Origin: Rugalucina vietnamica
Taxonomy: Eukaryota > Mollusca > Bivalvia > Lucinida > Lucinidae
Reading direction: 5' to 3'
Assembly: GCA_964017185.1 (NCBI GenBank)
Contig: OZ024870.1
Location: 22,591,621-22,655,620, forward strand
Length of the DNA stretch: 64,000 nt
Below the pieces are notes generated by a model that saw only the letters and a program-made list of their open reading frames with translations, had not been told where the DNA came from and did no database searches. The position numbers were made by a program, and so were the translations under genes. How positions within the stretch are numbered: position 1 is the first letter of the stretch; the number at the start of each line of letters is the position of its first letter. This document shows positions 32,643-44,443 of the stretch, piece by piece.

Positions 32643-33512
32643 AATGTGTTTTGCTCTGGAGTTAGTAAGTTATTTGGCGCCTAGGACAGCTTACTTCTGT
32701 GAGTCATCGTTTTTGATTCATCATGGTGGTTATTATTATTAATTTGTTTGTCCTTGATGATTCATTGACTAGTTAGAGATTCGTGATGAACCGAACAACC
32801 AACGTTATGTTGTGAACCACTGCAGAAGCTAAGGGTGAGGTTAGGTACCTGTATAACCGATTTAAGTCCGCCAGTAATTTTATATTACTGATCGTTCCAA
32901 GGCGACACTTCTGTGGTAGTTCTTATTGTTTTATGTATTTGTGTTAAAATATTTTGTGCTGTTTGCGCCTTATGTACGTTTTCTTATTTTTAGTTAAGTT
33001 TAGGTAATTGAGTGGCCACCTATTGGGAAAATAGCTGCTCATTCGGCTAAGGATATGTTTTCAAGGTTTAAGTGCCTGATTGTTAATTTAGTTTTTTTCC
33101 CATCTCGGTTTTTGGAGAGGCATTCTCTTTCTGGTTGCGCCTTTTCCTGATCGTTGCCTACTTATACCTTTTTAGATATACAGCTAAACTAGAACACGAG
33201 ATACGTTGCGAACGTACTTTCTTTACCAATTATGGATAAAAAAAATAAAAACAATAGCATGTAAGAGCAGTGAAAATATTTATGAGAAGTGGGATGGGCC
33301 ATACCGCAGTTTAGGCTACTTAAACCTCTTCAGTGACCCTATAGATTTGGCAACATGGAGCCAAAGAGAATTACTGTAATTTGGCATCTTTCAACAGGGT
33401 AGTCGATGCAAAAACTAGTATAATCCAAATGGTGTCAAATATATTAAACTTTGCTTAGAAAATGATTCTAAACCGATCATATTTTATGATTTCTCAGAAT
33501 ACCCTCGCTGAT
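32642..33512 (+). repeat. Direct repeat P, right copy
   Basis: Near-identical to 25670-26539, starting AAATGTGTTTTGCTCTGG. The first 320 bases differ at about four positions. Unlike the left copy, its family Y part continues past CCTCGCTGAT to about 33590 (CGCCAAACGGCACC). Confidence 0.9.
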
Positions 33513-33629
33513 CTCAAAGGACCAAAATGAAAATAAAATCTGCACTATGGATGATGTATGAGGAGACTTTTTAGGGTCGCCAAACGGCACCATTCATTTC
33601 TGTTGTTTATGAACAAGAACATTTTTTAT

Positions 33630-33790
33630 AGGGACCGCCCTTAATAAACACTGCGTCTCGCACAAGCGAATGAACTTAAAGACACATCCAGTTATTTCAG
33701 AATCAGATTAGTTTCCAGAATCTAATACAGAGTTTGCCATTATACAACCTACGAAATTGTATTAGCTTAACGAACTTACGCTAATAGGTT
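33630..33790 (+). repeat. Family M repeat, copy 1
   Basis: Inverse counterpart of 53875-54030, sharing TCTGCGTCTCG-like sequence, TTCAGAATCAGATTAGTTT, GTTTGCCATTATACAACCTA and CGAAATT(G/C)TATTAGCTTAAC. Identity is about 75-80%. Confidence 0.7.
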
Positions 33791-34015
33791 GTGTCGTCAT
33801 TCAGTATTTCCATATTTCCCAACACTAAGGCCATCGGTACGCGACTGTGTACATGGTCACGGCAATATAAAAAGTTAAAAGTAAAGCTAAAAGAGATGCA
33901 TAAACTAACGTGACGTGACCTAAATTGCCATTTCATGTGAGAAGTAGGTATGCGATAATGAAGTGTTATCATTAAATAATTTGCAGGGAGTAAAATATTG
34001 AAAGATGTACATGTA

Positions 34016-34222
34016 AAAGTAGGCAATGATCAGGAAACTTCGCAGTCAGAAAGAAATTTCTTCTCGAGATGGTAATAAACTAAATGGATAATCAGGTATT
34101 TATACCAAAGTGAGCAGCTATTTCCCAATAGGCGGCCACTCAGTTACCCAAACTTAAGTAAAAATATGCAAACGTACATAAGGTGCAAACAGCACAAAAA
34201 TTCAAAGCCAAAACATAAACAA
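34016..34222 (-). mobile_element. Family X retroposon fragment, diverged
   Basis: AAGTAGGCAATGATCAGGAA, GCAGCTATTTCCCAATAG and GGCCACTCAGTTACCC identify a reverse-oriented 3' part. Confidence 0.75.
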
Positions 34223-34340
34223 CACACAAGAGTTAAGAAAAAAATAAACATAAGTCATTTTGAGGTGCCTGATGAACACACTCGAACGCGTTGCAAAGAA
34301 GCAGTATTTTGTTATTTAAAAAAATATGGTTTATACTTAA

Positions 34341-34524
34341 AAATGTACAAGTAGGCAAAGATCAGGAAAAGGCGCAATCAGAAAAAGATTCCCACTCCAA
34401 AAACCGAGGTGGGACCAAACTAACAATCAGGTACTTATACCATGAAACATATCGTAAGCCGAATGAGCAGCTATTTTCCCAATAGGTGGCCACTCAGTTA
34501 CCTTAACTTAACTAAAAATATGAA
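34341..34524 (-). mobile_element. Family X retroposon fragment
   Basis: Reverse-oriented 3' end, GTACAAGTAGGCAAAGATCA to GTTACCTTAACTTAACTAAA. Close in sequence to the copies at 12584 and 36927, so relatively recent. Confidence 0.85.
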
Positions 34525-34737
34525 TTGTGTTGATACTGCCAAAAGGAGCGCGACACTCATACCGGTTATAGAATAAATAATGCACTTAATCGTAATGCAA
34601 AATCTTTCGAATGAAAGAAAAAAGGTATAACCGAAACCCACATCTCAGGTCCATGTCTAACACAAGTCCATGGATAGAAACGTAAGAATCGCTTATACAA
34701 CGAGATACGAGTGACGGTCAACTAATGACCTTCAATA

Positions 34738-34855
34738 CTTCGTAGTTGATCTAGCCTTATCATAATTTTGTAAGGAATATTTTGTGATGGCTGTCCCTTG
34801 AGTGTCCGCAAATAATATTCTGCAATTAACCAAAAAGTAAGAAAACACAACTTAA
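34738..34855 (+). repeat. 118-bp exact direct repeat, copy 1
   Basis: Identical base for base to 35644-35761, starting CTTCGTAGTTGATCTAGCC and ending AAAACACAACTTAA. Confidence 0.9.
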
Positions 34856-34940
34856 AACGTCTTTGGGTATTTTTCGGTCTTAGGGTTTAAACATAGGCTT
34901 TTTGTTATCTAGTTTTGTTATGAGGCAGAAGCTATGTCAT

Positions 34941-35063
34941 TAAAAGGTACAAGTAGACAAAGATCAGGAAAAGGCGCAATCAGAAAAAGATTCCCACTCC
35001 AAAAACCGAGGTGGGAAAAAACCAAACTAACAATCAGGTACTTATACCATGAAACATATCGTA
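34941..35063 (-). mobile_element. Family X retroposon fragment
   Basis: Short reverse-oriented 3' end, AAAGGTACAAGTAGACAAAG to CCATGAAACATATCGTA. It lies between the two 118-bp direct repeats. Confidence 0.85.
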
Positions 35064-35319
35064 TGTCTGTCTGAAAGGACTTCGCGAGCGGACAACATTC
35101 AATCCTTATGACAAGACATCCGTAGTTTTGGAAAACATGAATCTTGTTTCGAATCTGGGCAAAAAACAATTGCAATGTTGCACTTAAAATGAAGACATAT
35201 TGGTACATTGTACTATCGTGTCCCTGACGTTCTAGTAAATGACGAATACAGGTCCTTGCATTCGGATAAAATATCAAGTCTCATTCTAAAATTTACAATT
35301 CACAAAAATAATTACCAAG

Positions 35320-35520
35320 TGATAGAGAGAGGGTTATTTTATTTGTTTCTATTGTCGTGAATGAAACCAATAAGTGTCAGAAATGACAGCGAAAATATAT
35401 TGTTTGCCCTAATTGGATAAACGTAATTACGTGCTGTAAGACACTTTGCTGCTAGAAAGTATGATACTTTGTCCTCCGTAGCGTGCTGTAGATTTTGTGG
35501 TTTAAGAAACATTCACACGA
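35320..35520 (+). repeat. Family S dispersed repeat
   Basis: Shares TTATTTGTTTCTATTGTCGTGAA-type sequence, CCAATAAGTGTCAGAAATG and AATTGGATAAACGTAATTAC with the copy at 44668-44885 (inverse) and more weakly with 8940-9135. Confidence 0.7.
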
Positions 35521-35643
35521 TGTAAGCAACGTAGATTTTAGTTAATTCGGTTTCGAATGAGCTTTCCGTGATTTTAAATAGCATGATTAACGATCTCTCA
35601 AAATTTGGGATTTTGTTAATAAATATTATGTTTGCAATCTGTT

Positions 35644-35761
35644 CTTCGTAGTTGATCTAGCCTTATCATAATTTTGTAAGGAATATTTTGTGATGGCTGT
35701 CCCTTGAGTGTCCGCAAATAATATTCTGCAATTAACCAAAAAGTAAGAAAACACAACTTAA
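35644..35761 (+). repeat. 118-bp exact direct repeat, copy 2
   Basis: Identical to 34738-34855, offset by 906 bp. Confidence 0.9.
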
Positions 35762-36926
35762 TAATACTTCAACCTCCACAACCTTGATTCAGAAACGCAA
35801 ATATGATCATATCATAATTATTCAGTAAAGGCACCGTATTGAACTAACAGGGCCGTCGCCGCGTTTTAAAAAATGGTCCGGCGGAAGATATGGTCGAGTA
35901 CCGAAGGCACAAGAGGGGGAGAGCACGAGAGGGGGTTGACAACTACGATAAACCAAACTGAGCGCAAATGCCGCTATGAGGATAAACAGGCAACAAAATT
36001 GTTAGACCCAATAACTTCAAACTTCATTATAGGTGAATTGGTTGCATCCTTTATCAGAATTAAATTAAATTTATCAACAAAACTCAGTGGCATTATCAAT
36101 AACTTTTTTTCAGTGGCACATTTCCAGGCACGTCTAAAATAACTACTACTACTTACACAAATAGTGAACACCTGATTTTTAAGCGTGTTTTTTCGTTTGG
36201 AATTAAAATTGCAAAATGCTATTGATGATATTAGAAAAAACTTTTTACCTTCGTAAAATTTCGAAATCTGAAGGAAAATTGATAAAATAAAATTGCTGAT
36301 TGCCGTATTGAATTGCTTGTCATTGCCGTATTGAATTGCTTGTCCGTACATACCATTAAATAAATTCAAGTAATATATGAATATTATTGGTTTTGAAGTA
36401 TGGGCAAAGGAGTCGCAAAATTGGTGGCTGGTTAGGATTTTGATTGCTGGAGCTAAAACCATCACAGGATGATAAGATAAACACATAATCGTTAGCATGT
36501 CCTATTTACAATGAGCATGTTATGGTATTGGTCAAAGTGTACATGTAAAATAATGAGCATAAAGGTTCTGTCTAAAGTCTAAAGGCATGCACCGCTTCGA
36601 ACAAAGTGTCTCAAAACATGATTTTTCTGAAACGATTACTGCATTCTAAGAGAGAACCTGGAATTTTGATAAACTTTGTTTCACCATCATATTCATCAGA
36701 CTTGAATGATTTAATTTGGCCTTACAATAATAAATTTTGTCTTGAAAAACTAGCACAAAAAATATTAGGTTGTGCAAAACATCTTTTCATGAATATATAT
36801 AGTAAGAAAGGTATGGTAAAATAAGACGTTTATTCTTGGATTATATCCTATTGAATTACACGGGCATAACATGACCAAGGTAGTACAAGCAACCCTAATC
36901 ATGGCTCATCCGATGTGTTTATATAG
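35762..36926. other. No supported feature
   Basis: ORFs of 89 and 174 codons on opposite strands overlap around 35974-36142 and show no domain. A 72-codon ORF at 36606-36824 might belong to the LINE fragment downstream, but no motif supports this. Confidence 0.35.
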
Positions 36927-37443
36927 AAAGGTACAAGTAGGCAAAGATAAGGAAAAGGCGCAATCAGAAAGAGATTCCCACTCCAAAAACCGAGGTGGGA
37001 AAAAACCAAACTAACAATCAGGCACTTACACCATGAAACACATCGTAAGCCGAATGAGCAGCTATTTTCCCAATAGGTGGCCACTCAGTTACCTTAACTT
37101 AATTAAAAATATAAAAACATACATAAGGCGCCAACAGCACAAAAAAAATTAAAACACCAAGACATAAAACAAAAAGAACCACCACAGACGTATCGCCTTG
37201 GAACGATCAGTAACACAAAGTTACTGGCGGGCTTAAACCGGTTTTACAGGATCCTAACCTCACCCTCAGCTTCTGCAGTGGTTCATAACATTTAGTAAGT
37301 TCTTCGGTCCTCGTGGTGAATCTCTAACTAGTCAATGAATCATCAAGAACAAACAAATAAATCATGATAAACATCTTGATGAATCAAAACAAGGGCTCAC
37401 AGATTGAGAAAGCTGCCCGACGATGGAGATCCCTGGGCGCCGA
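36927..37443 (-). mobile_element. Family X retroposon, 5'-truncated copy
   Basis: Reverse orientation, from GGTACAAGTAGGCAAAGATA to GATGGAGATCCCTGGGCGCCGA. It meets the forward X piece at 37442 with no spacer. Confidence 0.88.
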
Positions 37444-37598
37444 GTGGCCACCTATTGGGAAAATACCTCTCATTCGGCTTACGATATGTTTCATGGTATA
37501 AGTACCTGATTGTTAGTTTGGTTTTTCCCACCTCGGTTTTCGGAGTGGGAATCTTTTTCTGATTGCGCCTTTACCTGATCTTTGCCTACTTGTACCTC
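37442..37598 (+). mobile_element. Family X retroposon, 3' piece in opposite orientation
   Basis: Forward piece GAGTGGCCACCTATTGGG to GCCTACTTGTACCT. With the preceding copy it forms an inverted pair whose outer ends are both the family 3' end. Confidence 0.85.
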
Positions 37599-37603
37599 TT
37601 AAT

Positions 37604-38271
37604 ATAATGAAGTCCCCAGGGAAAATGAAGTTTAAGATTTTTCAATACGAAGCTGAACGCGGTGGCAATTGTAACTGGGCCAAACAAGTGAAAACGCTTA
37701 TTACTGACCTGGGATTCAATTACTTATGGAATGAAAATAATGTTACTAAGCGGCAGCTGAATATAATGATTGAAACACTGCATGACCAATACCTTCAAAA
37801 ATGGTTTTCTGATATAAATAATTCATCTAAATAACAGTCTTATAAATTGTTTAAAACTGTGTTCGATTTTGAGAAATATATTTAACTTGCATTCCAAATA
37901 CGAAGCACATAACGGCACTTTCAAAATTTATATGCGCTACACGTAGGTTAAATATTGAAGGAGGCAGATATAGAAATTCGAACCGTCGTAACCGTATATG
38001 CACAAGATGTAATATGCAAGCTGTCGAGGATGAGTATCATTTTGTGTTAGTATGTCCGTTTTATAGGGAGTTGAGATTTGATGGTTACCACGGCACTATT
38101 GTGTATGGCCAAATATTCAAAAGTTTATAGGCTTATTAACATGTAATCAAACCAGTATGATCAAGATATTAGCCAAATTCATATACAAAGCAAACGTGAA
38201 AAGGGAAAGTACATAGAAATATAGAACATGCACATTTTCAATCAATTTAATATTACATATATCTGTATAAA
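37604..38271 (+). mobile_element. LINE ORF2 C-terminal fragment
   Basis: The 75-codon frame at 37607-37834 contains NWAKQVKTLITDLGFNYLW, a pattern seen near the C-terminus of some bivalve LINE polyproteins. After a stop and a frame change, coding similarity continues with CTRCNMQAVEDEYHFVLVCP, which is C-x2-C-x7-E-x2-H-x4-C as in the fragment at 20960. A remnant KILAKFIYKANVKRE follows. Several stops and frame changes show it is inactive. A family X copy follows before the LINE 3' end. Confidence 0.7.
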
Positions 38272-38544
38272 GAGGTACAAGTAGGCAAAGATCAGGAAAA
38301 GGCGCAATCAGAACAAGATTCCTACTCCAAAAACCGAGGTGGGAAAAAACCAAACTAACAATAAGGTACTTATACCATGAAACACATCGTAAGCCGAATG
38401 AGCAGCTATTTTCCCAATAGGTGGCCACTCAGTTACCTTAACTTAATTAAAAATATGAAAACATACATAAGGCGCCAACAGCACAAAAAAAATAAATACC
38501 AAAACATAAAACAAAAAGAACCACCACAGAAGTATCGCCTTGAT
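38272..38544 (-). mobile_element. Family X retroposon inserted in the LINE 3' UTR
   Basis: Reverse orientation, GAGGTACAAGTAGGCAAAG to GAAGTATCGCCTTG. It separates the LINE coding remnant from its 3' tail. Confidence 0.85.
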
Positions 38545-38741
38545 AACTACTTATTTGAACTATAGATGTATTGAATTTTATGTTATTGAGAGATTGTGTA
38601 ATGTTTGCGTGGAAGAAGGAAATGCGCAATTCTTAATTGTATTTTGCATGCTCTTCTCTGTATATTTGTGTTGTAACCTGATTAAGACAATGAACATTGT
38701 CTGTTTGAGCCCTAATAAATTGACTTGACTTGACTTGAAAT
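38545..38741 (+). mobile_element. LINE 3' end with (TTGAC)n tail
   Basis: Ends CCCTAATAAATTGACTTGAC followed by one more TTGAC unit. The AATAAA-like word and short tandem tail are usual for LINE 3' ends. A similar TTGAC tail occurs at about 51968-51982. Confidence 0.65.
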
Positions 38742-39230
38742 AAAAAATGCACAGCGATAAATCAGCGTTACGTATCCCATACATAAGGATTAAAGATAAT
38801 GGTTCCAAGAAAACAAGTAATGAAACGCAAATATGACAATCCTGATGGCCTGCGATAATCCATTTATATAAGGCAATCGCGGACAAAGGCACGGATTTGT
38901 TTGTATTAAGGTGATTTAGTTCATTTGCATCGTTATTTAGGGCTACACTGGTACATGTCTACTTTGTGACTTGACGACTTAGCGAGGATTCACATTTATT
39001 TACATGTATTTTCGTCCTTTCTGGTTTGGTTCCAACACGTATTTAAGGATGCATCTCTAAAGGCGTAAGTAAGGAAGTAGGCGCTATGTCATTAAACTAT
39101 TCGAACCTAACTTGGTCAACATAAGCGCATCACCAGTACATTATCTATTCTTATAACAAAACGTCTTTAGGTTTCCATCTGATGTGTATAGTATATTTTA
39201 TATGACATTAATCGTCTTATAATCATTTAA
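38742..39230. other. No supported feature
   Basis: Nothing recognised. Confidence 0.4.
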
Positions 39231-39234
39231 TTAA

Positions 39235-39956
39235 AGCCAGATGTACGTAATTGAAGGCGCTCAAAGGGACGTGCGTATCTAAGGGTCGAAACGTCATTTT
39301 TACGCCGCATTCGTAACGTCAGTTTTCGCTCGAAACGTCATTTCAAGCGTCAGTTTACGTTCGGAATACGAAACTATGTACATACAATTATGCAGAGGAG
39401 TTCAATAATGTGAACATTTTGATATGATTTATTTTTTTTTTTTTTTTATTTTTTTTTTTTTTGCTCAAAATATAGATTTCGGACATGTTATCCCGAAGAA
39501 AACAGAATTTGCATGACAGTTAGAAATATTGAATACTAAATAGCGTCGGAGATTTTGGCGCAAAATCGACGTCGCGCATAAAACGTACTGAATTCAGCAA
39601 CGAATACCTCTCTTCGCACGCTTAATGCAGGAAAACGAAGGACTTTCTCGTTATCTACCTGTTGTTCAGGAATTTCTCTAATACATATCAGTTTTTTAAA
39701 AAATCCTACCGTGGATTTTTTTAAATATATCAAGAAATTCAACAATAAAGGGGTCTAAAAATCGCATTTTACGTTGACGTCAATGTATTTTCGCTCTCAA
39801 ATTTGACGATTTCGAAGGCCGATATCTCGGAAACAAGCTCGGAACGGAATCGATTTCTTTTCATTTTCGTATGCAGGACGTCAAAATACATGTACACTCA
39901 CATGCAAAAAAAAAACAAAAATTTTCTACCGTGAGTTCAATTACGTACAACTGGCT
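39235..39956. mobile_element. Non-autonomous DNA transposon with TTAA target duplication
   Basis: The left end AGCCAGATGTACGTAATTGA is matched in inverse by CAATTACGTACAACTGGCT ending at 39956 (terminal inverted repeat about 20 bp). TTAA is present immediately outside both ends (39231-39234 and 39957-39960). The interior has AACGTCA words at about 39292-39350 and a T-run, but no transposase. TTAA targets are used by piggyBac and Kolobok families; neither can be chosen from these ends. Confidence 0.75.
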
Positions 39957-39960
39957 TTAA

Positions 39961-40589
39961 GGATACCAACACTGCCTTTCCGTGGCAACAAGTTGTCGAC
40001 CAAGTTATCGCACATTATTTCAAAACGTTTATAAGATAAACAAAAATAGAAAGAAAAAAAAAGAAAAGAAAAAGCAAAAAAAAAGAAAGAAAAGAAAAGA
40101 AAAAAAAACATGATTACAGACAACTTGACACACTTTAGGTTTGAATAAAAATAATTGTTAGATCCTTTGGAAGCAGTAAAGCTAGAAGATGGGCCATATT
40201 GCACAATTTCGGGTAATTTGAGGTAGACCGTCTCAGGGTCGTAGGTGCTCTGGTTCATCTAGTAGAATATTATAGCTACTGAAGCCTATGTGCACACGTG
40301 AAGCTAAAATAAAGGTCTGATATAGTCTGAGCTGTACCATGTATGATGCATAAACAAAGAAAATGACTAGAGGCTTTAAATTTAGCTTTCATTTTGCTGC
40401 ACGCCAAATGCCACTGGAACCCTGCAAAATTGGGCCCAAGCCGCTGGTATGCAGCCTACTTAAACAGCATGTTAAAACAGGTTTACATATAATACGTCAA
40501 AAGTTATAGAAGAGAGCGTGCAGGATCTGCTATTCCCAAACGCTAAACATCCGCTCTAAGGCCACAAGCTTAACATCACGCTATTGGGG
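39961..40589. other. Purine tract, otherwise nothing
   Basis: About 40040-40110 is nearly all A and G (AAGAAAAG-type). The antisense poly-Phe ORF over it is low complexity. Confidence 0.6.
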
Positions 40590-40765
40590 ATAAGGTATCA
40601 TACTTCCAGTCAACAAAGTATTTGACAACACGCGATTACGTTTATCCAGTTATGGCACTAATTGGCTGGCGCTGTTATTCACGACATTTATTAGTTTCTT
40701 TCACGACAAAAGAAACGAATAATAACCGTCTCTGTGTTATGTTGATAATTATAATGAATAGGAAT
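40590..40765 (-). repeat. Family S dispersed repeat, diverged
   Basis: CGATTACGTTTATCCAGTTA, TTATTAGTTTCTTTCACGAC and AATAATAACCGTCTCTG match the inverse of the S copies at 8940 and 35320. Confidence 0.65.
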
Positions 40766-40879
40766 GGCTAAAAGCGTGCCTTATATTTCTCCGAGAATGT
40801 CGCATATTGATGAATTGTTGTAACCTTTCTATTTCATTTAAATACTTGAAACAAACCTATACCTAGTCTAATTTTAATC

Positions 40880-41125
40880 TAAATGATAAAAAAGAAATTG
40901 AGATCCTTAAAAAGCAGTAAGCATATTTACGTGAAAATGGTGGCCATACCTGGGTTTCGGCTACTAAAGCCTTGTCAGTAACTATTTAGATTTGTTAATA
41001 AGGAGCCAAAATGAATTACTGTTAGTTTGAAAAATTCAACGGTAGGTAAGTCGTTAGAAAGACTAGTATTATCAGAAAGGAGCAAAACATTTTCAACGTT
41101 GGTAACTTAAAGTAAATGAATATAA
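40880..41125 (+). repeat. Family Y repeat, diverged
   Basis: GAGATCCTTAAAAAGCAGT, GGCCATACCTGGGTTTCGG and GGAGCCAAAATGAATTACTG follow the Y order at clearly lower identity than the other copies. Confidence 0.6.
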
Positions 41126-42891
41126 AGCGATTATTTTTATCAAAATTTTAAGAGCCACTGAAGCATTAGGAGTAATTAAATGATACATAATATATGAACA
41201 TGCATAATATCTTAGCTGGAAGGCAGTGCATTAGCTAAATATTCCAACGTTTGAGGCCCGAGGTATTGCATCCGAACGAGAGAGTACATATGTTCGATAT
41301 ACAGTAATGGCTAATGGGATTTTGATAATATCTGAAGCCCTAGGAGAATATTGATATAAGTTTCTTTAAAACTTGTTTTCTGATCCTTTAATCGATTGAT
41401 TATCTGTAAATTTGTTAATAAACTAGTGTATAAATCAACGTTCTGATGCTCTATCGGTGGTCAAACCAAAATAGAAGGAGAAGCAAAAGAATGCCATGCA
41501 ACAGGGTATGGTTTACTACGTATGTCAGAAAGAACTGTAGTAGTGTTTCGCGCAATGAGCCAGCCATGTCGGACTCGTGTATACCTTCTTCATATGAAAG
41601 TCATTTGACAAAACTGAGAGTTATCCTACTTTCCGGAACAAATTAACTATTCTATGAGTATTATTTTGGCAGTGATTCTGACCCTTTTACATACATGATG
41701 AAGGTAAATGTATGCGATTTTGTTGGGTACCGTTCAATATATCATATAATAGGTAATGAAATAAGTATGCACGGCCTTGGTCGTATATGCAAAGTTTAAA
41801 GCCGGAAATCCCCTTCATGGCTTTGTCCACTTTGTCGCCTTGTTGCCACGCAAAGACAGTATTAATGTCCCTAATAACATTATGACAAGACGGTTGATGT
41901 CATTTAATATTAGACAAAAACATTGTATGTAAACCTAAGAACGCTTTTCCATGTAGAAGAGTACATGTACTAAGGACGTACCTATACTGTTCAATTCAAA
42001 CCGCTTAATTGCATAACACTCCCTTCCTTACTTACTTCAGAGATATTCTTGTAGCCTAAAGAATTGGATAAGTCGTCAAGTCACAATAATCATTTTCAGA
42101 GTCACATTTCCAGGCAGGTCTACCATACAGTATTATGATAATGATTAACGCCATACAGTATGATTTCAAGTATAACCCAAAATTCAACGAAGATAAATTG
42201 CATAAGTGATAAATGGGACGGAAACGAATCTTCAGATCCAACAAGATTTCTGTAAAGAAACCCCTCAACCCAAACGAATACTGTTGGCTGGCTTTCATTT
42301 GCATTAAAGAAGTGGTAATAACGTCAAAGATAACTTTAGATAAAATTGAAAGAAATTCAAACCTTTTCGAACACTATATTAGAGGCACGGGACTAACATA
42401 AGATTATTATACCTTTTGGAGCCGAAACGGAATGCCGCTATGTACTGAGCACTAAATATTGGTGACACTGTATTCTGTTGATATATTTTATTTTGATTCA
42501 GCTGAAGGATGCGAACTGATTCAACTTTACGGAAGTTTGATCTTATTATGTCTAACAATGTTGTTGCCTGTCTAACTTCATAACATCTGCGCTCGATTTG
42601 GCTTCTTGAAATAAAATGCGATTGCTTCACTGTATAATTATGTTACGGTGGCAGTATTTGCAGTTTAAAACCCGGCTATAGTGACGTTTTAATATTCAAT
42701 AGAGGTTTCTCACTTTTTTGGATGGGTAAAAGTGTCGGCTAATTCATACGTGTACGTGCCAACGGTTGGCAACAATTACAGAATGCCCGTTATGTGTATT
42801 CCTCTCTTAAATTTGATAAAGCTGGATTCATTGCGAATCGCAAACTGAAAGAAATACAGTCCTAACTGATGAGTTTATCGTTCAGCTTTTC
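41126..42891. other. No supported feature
   Basis: About 1.75 kb. ORFs of 60-83 codons occur on both strands (e.g. 41446-41646, 42379-42630) without domains, splice context or similarity to other parts of the window. Confidence 0.35.
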
Positions 42892-43005
42892 AGTAAGAAA
42901 TAAAAGTAAGCAATGATCTGGAAATTGCGTAATCAGAACGAAAGCCCCACTTCAAAAACCGAAGCGGGAAAAGACATAAATTGACAATCAGGTACATGGC
43001 AACCT
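42892..43005 (-). mobile_element. Family X retroposon fragment, diverged
   Basis: AGTAAGCAATGATCTGGAAA, CACTTCAAAAACCGAAGCGG and TTGACAATCAGGTAC identify a reverse-oriented 3' end. Confidence 0.7.
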
Positions 43006-44443
43006 TGTTGGGAAAGAGCTAGTCATTCGAGTGTGTTGTCGGAAAAATGTTTTGTTGTGTTTTATGTATTTTCTTTCCCACCTGGTGTCTATGTTTGGGC
43101 TTTAAATTTAATTGCATCGATTCCTGGTCCCTCATTTCTTACTTTACACACACTAATACAAAGAGCCGATTGAACAGCTATTTACCAATATGTAGCAACA
43201 CAGTCACCCGGACTCATAAATATACTAGGCAAATTAAATTTAGCAATTTTCGTAAGATTCGCCAGTCTCCGCACAAAATGAATAAGAGTCATATTTTGGA
43301 ATATGGGCGTAAGTTGTAACCTTTCTGCAAGAACTTGCAAGAGAAAAATTTCGAAAACATCAAACCTTACGGCGATACTGACGTGACGTTACAATATAAG
43401 ACACATGATCAAAACTTGCAGGTCTGCTTAAAGTAGGAAACCCAAATCATGCTTAAGCAACTGTTTAGTGATCAAAACGAAGAAAAACATTTAAAACGTT
43501 TGGAAACAAAATTTTATCGCCGAGAAATAAAGATCGCAAGTTTTTGAATTCGATGTTTTTTTCTTTTGCTCCTACATTGTCGCCTTACAGCTACGTTTCT
43601 TATTAGAATTTCTCCAAAATCAGCAAAGAGTTTAAAATAAAGAGTCTTAAAATAAAATAAAGAGTCTTAAAGTTTGCAAAATTCCCTATCTTGGCTTCAT
43701 AACGTTAGCTTGAATAATGAGTTTAATGTTAGCGTTATCATACTAGCATGACGCGTCATCATGGTTCTGAAACTTTCAAGTGTTACCAACCACGTTATTG
43801 GTTACATTGTGCTTTATTTGTCTTGTTGTTTTTATGAAAATCCATGGAAACCAAGTAACCCAAAATTAAGGGAATTTTGACCACTTGACGGCGCGTTGAC
43901 GTCGTTTTTTGACAGGTAAAGTTTGTACAAATAAAAACCAATCTCACTTGTCACATAATCAACAACGTTCGTAAAGAAGGGGTGAAAAGGATGGGCCTAA
44001 TGGACTTAAAAAAGTCAGCTGTTTTGCATTGTGTTCAATGGTTGAGAATTTTGCTTTCACACCCTTTCTGTATTTCTTGGTTGTTACAGAAGCCTCTCTA
44101 AAGGATGGCGTTTTTAAATTCGTCGTATCATGTGCCTAAGACACTGTTCTTGTCATTTTAGTTAAACAGTACAAACATTCAACACCACCGCACCAGAAGT
44201 ACCGCATTGGAATGGCCAGTAACTTGTCGTTGTCGCTGAGTTGGTTTATCTGTGAGTTTTTTTTTTTCTGTAGATGAGTTTTTGTCAGTGAGTTGTTATT
44301 CGGTCAGTTGTCTGTTGGTGAGTTGTCGTGTTACCAGTTTTACATATGTCACCGATGTTTTCTAGTGGTAAATCTCAGACGAATCTGAAGACACATGGAT
44401 CGTATACTTAAAGCTACGTTGATTTCATCATGATACACCATTG
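43006..44443. other. No supported feature
   Basis: About 1.4 kb. A 90-codon ORF at 43047-43319 has no recognisable domain. No repeat family found. Confidence 0.35.

Noticed and set aside
35974-36498. 174-codon antisense ORF
   Set aside because: No recognisable motif and no conserved partner; AT-rich composition makes such ORFs likely by chance.
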